This document shows positions 5,224 to 6,664 of a stretch of 6,664 bases of DNA, piece after piece; position 1 is the first letter of the stretch, and each line of letters starts with the position of its first letter. A model generated the notes under the pieces. That model searched no databases. It worked only from the letters and a program-made list of their open reading frames with translations, and had not been told where the DNA came from. Origin of the DNA: Holophagaceae bacterium UBA706 (GTDB lineage Bacteria > Acidobacteriota > Holophagae > Holophagales > Holophagaceae). A program made the position numbers and the translations under genes. The stretch covers positions 1 through 6,664 of the forward strand of contig DBME01000003.1 of the NCBI GenBank assembly GCA_002298155.1, written 5' to 3'.

Positions 5224-6612
5224 ATGCACCTGATTCATCTCCCCTACATCCTGGCCGCCCTGACCTTGCAGGCCCAGGCTCCCCCGCCTCCCCCGGACAC
5301 CGTGCCCCTCTACCGGGTGGCGATCGTTCAAAGTTCGGCCAAGGCCATCAACTACCGCTACATGAAATCCTCCACCAAGATCGATTTCAAGGGCACCGTC
5401 CTCGCCCCGAAGGCCGAAGGCATGGCCAAGATCTCCAGCGAGGCCACCACCACCCACATCAAGGCCAAGTTCGAGAGCCTGCCCTCCCCCTCGCAGTTCG
5501 GCCCCGAGTACCTCACCTACGTCATGTGGGCCATCTCACCGGAGGGCCGGGCCACCAACTTGGGTGAGCTGCTGGTGAAGCGAGGCAAGGCCAAGCTCCA
5601 GGTCACCGAGCCCCTGCAGACCTTCGGCCTGATCGTCACGGCCGAGCCGTATTTCGCCGTGACCCAGCCCAGCGACGCGGTCGTGCTCGAGAACAGCATG
5701 CGGCCGGACACCGAGGGCAAGGTCGAACTCATCGACGCGAAGTTCGATCTGCTCAAGCGGGGCATCTATCACCTGGACACCATGGCCGCCGCCCCCGCGG
5801 CCATGGATCCCGCCACCCCCTTCTCCGTGTATCAGGCCCGGAACGCCGTGGCCATCGCCAAGGCCGAGGGCGCCGGAACCTATGCCGCGGAGGCCTTCGG
5901 CAAGGCGGAAGGCCAGCTGGCCCAGTCCGAATCCACGACCCTGGACACGAAGGAGCGGTCCCGTGCCGCCCGCGAAGCCGTGCAGAGCGCCGAGGATGCC
6001 CGGAGCATCTCCGTGAAGCGTGCGCAGGCCGAAGCCCAGGAGAAGGAGAAGGCCCAGGTCCAGGCCCGCCTGGAGGAAGCCCGCAAGGAGTCCGAGGCCT
6101 CGGCCCGGGAAGTGGACCAGGCCCACGAGACCCTGGCCACCGCCGCCCAGGCCCAGAGGGAAGCCAAGCGGGAAGTGTCCGACCTGCGGGCCCAGCTTCT
6201 GACCCAGCTCAACGCCGTCCTGGAGACCCGGGCCACCGCCCGGGGGCTCATCGTCAACATGGCCGGCATGACCTTCAAGACCGGCGCATCCGAACTGCTG
6301 CCGGCCTCCCGGGAGAAGCTCGCCAAGATCGCGGGCATCATCCTGGCCCACCCGGGGCTCAAGGTGGAAACCGACGGCTACACCGACAGCACCGGGTCCC
6401 CGGACGTGAACATCAAGCTCTCCACGAAGCGTGCCGAAGCCGCCCGGGACTTCCTCGTGGCGCAGGGGGTACCCCCGGACGCCATCGTCTTCCACGGCTT
6501 CGGTGAAGCCGACCCCATCGACACCAATGCCAACCCCGCGGGCCGGCAGCGCAACCGCCGCGTGGAGCTGGTCGTTTCCGGGGCCGGCATCACCGGTGAC
6601 CTGCCGAAGTAA
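5224..6612 (+). CDS. Periplasmic coiled-coil protein with C-terminal OmpA domain
   Basis: A 462-aa exported protein. An N-terminal hydrophobic segment, HLPYILAALTLQAQA (residues 5-19), acts as a signal peptide, followed by a run of five prolines. Residues about 27-185 are a beta-rich region I cannot name, containing EYLTYVMWAISPEGRATNLG, which seems typical of a group of OmpA-domain proteins. Residues about 200-335 are Ala/Glu/Lys/Arg-rich and strongly coiled-coil. The OmpA domain (about 340-452) has D388 in DGYTDSTG and R403 in LSTKRAEAA, so peptidoglycan binding is intact. ATG at 5224 is chosen because AAAGGA lies five bases upstream and the signal peptide begins there; a GTG at 5173 would put 17 polar residues before it. 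It follows the barrel gene by 73 bp. Together the pair likely link outer membrane and cell wall. Confidence 0.88.
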   Translation: MHLIHLPYILAALTLQAQAPPPPPDTVPLYRVAIVQSSAKAINYRYMKSSTKIDFKGTVLAPKAEGMAKISSEATTTHIKAKFESLPSPSQFGPEYLTYVMWAISPEGRATNLGELLVKRGKAKLQVTEPLQTFGLIVTAEPYFAVTQPSDAVVLENSMRPDTEGKVELIDAKFDLLKRGIYHLDTMAAAPAAMDPATPFSVYQARNAVAIAKAEGAGTYAAEAFGKAEGQLAQSESTTLDTKERSRAAREAVQSAEDARSISVKRAQAEAQEKEKAQVQARLEEARKESEASAREVDQAHETLATAAQAQREAKREVSDLRAQLLTQLNAVLETRATARGLIVNMAGMTFKTGASELLPASREKLAKIAGIILAHPGLKVETDGYTDSTGSPDVNIKLSTKRAEAARDFLVAQGVPPDAIVFHGFGEADPIDTNANPAGRQRNRRVELVVSGAGITGDLPK

Positions 6613-6664
6613 GCGTTCGGGTTCCGGATTGGCGCCCAGATCGTTTTCGTTGAAAGTGCCTGGC

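Noticed and set aside
5536..6495. Minus-strand open frame of 319 codons opposite the coiled-coil OmpA gene
   Set aside because: Gly/Leu-rich antisense shadow, as expected opposite Ala/Glu-rich high-GC coding sequence.
1..6664. CRISPR arrays, tRNA or rRNA genes, insertion sequences
   Set aside because: No regularly spaced direct repeats, no cloverleaf or rRNA-like segment and no transposase were seen on either strand.

Overview
The window is GC-rich, with codon third positions almost all G or C. It comes from a Gram-negative (diderm) bacterium: two of its genes encode outer-membrane/periplasmic OmpA-domain proteins with signal peptides. The combination of a UDP-glucuronate decarboxylase, a XylR-type sigma-54 activator and OmpA-family proteins with unusual N-terminal parts suggests an Acidobacteriota/Holophagae-like or deltaproteobacterial-type genome. 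That is an impression from protein style, not a proof.

Layout. (a) 2-520, plus strand: the 3' part of a UDP-glucuronate decarboxylase, ending 15 bp before a convergent gene. (b) 536-1091, minus strand: three very small membrane-protein genes (50, 64 and 51 aa). The first two overlap by ATGA and the last is a DUF3309 protein. (c) 1092-1245: a regulatory gap with a good sigma-54 (-24/-12) promoter reading into the small genes. (d) 1246-2922, minus strand: a complete 558-aa XylR/DmpR-class sigma-54 activator (XylR_N, V4R with zinc ligands, AAA+, Fis-type HTH). (e) 2923-3128: a partly AT-rich gap with a 9-bp inverted repeat, a weaker forward sigma-54-like promoter, and a hairpin followed by seven T. 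(f) 3129-3625, plus strand: two overlapping small ORFs of unknown function. (g) 3663-5150 and 5224-6612, plus strand: two OmpA-family proteins in a probable operon. The first is a beta-barrel with two tandem OmpA domains. The second is a periplasmic coiled-coil protein with one C-terminal OmpA domain. The last 52 bases (6613-6664) show no gene and no clear terminator.

How it may work together. A 9-bp palindromic motif, TCRAWTYGA, occurs three times, and I found no further copy by eye: twice as an inverted pair just upstream of the regulator gene (2938-2967), and once overlapping the regulator's stop codon (1246-1254). Each location is about 110 bp upstream of a candidate sigma-54 promoter, one reading left into the small membrane genes and one reading right toward the small ORFs and the OmpA operon. 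This is the usual spacing of an upstream activating site for an enhancer-binding protein. The best hypothesis is a self-contained regulon: a small-molecule-sensing, zinc-containing sigma-54 activator that controls envelope genes on both sides (tiny inner-membrane proteins, and possibly peptidoglycan-tethered outer-membrane proteins) rather than an aromatic-degradation operon. The motif copies, promoter matches and gene order are seen directly. The regulatory link is inference.
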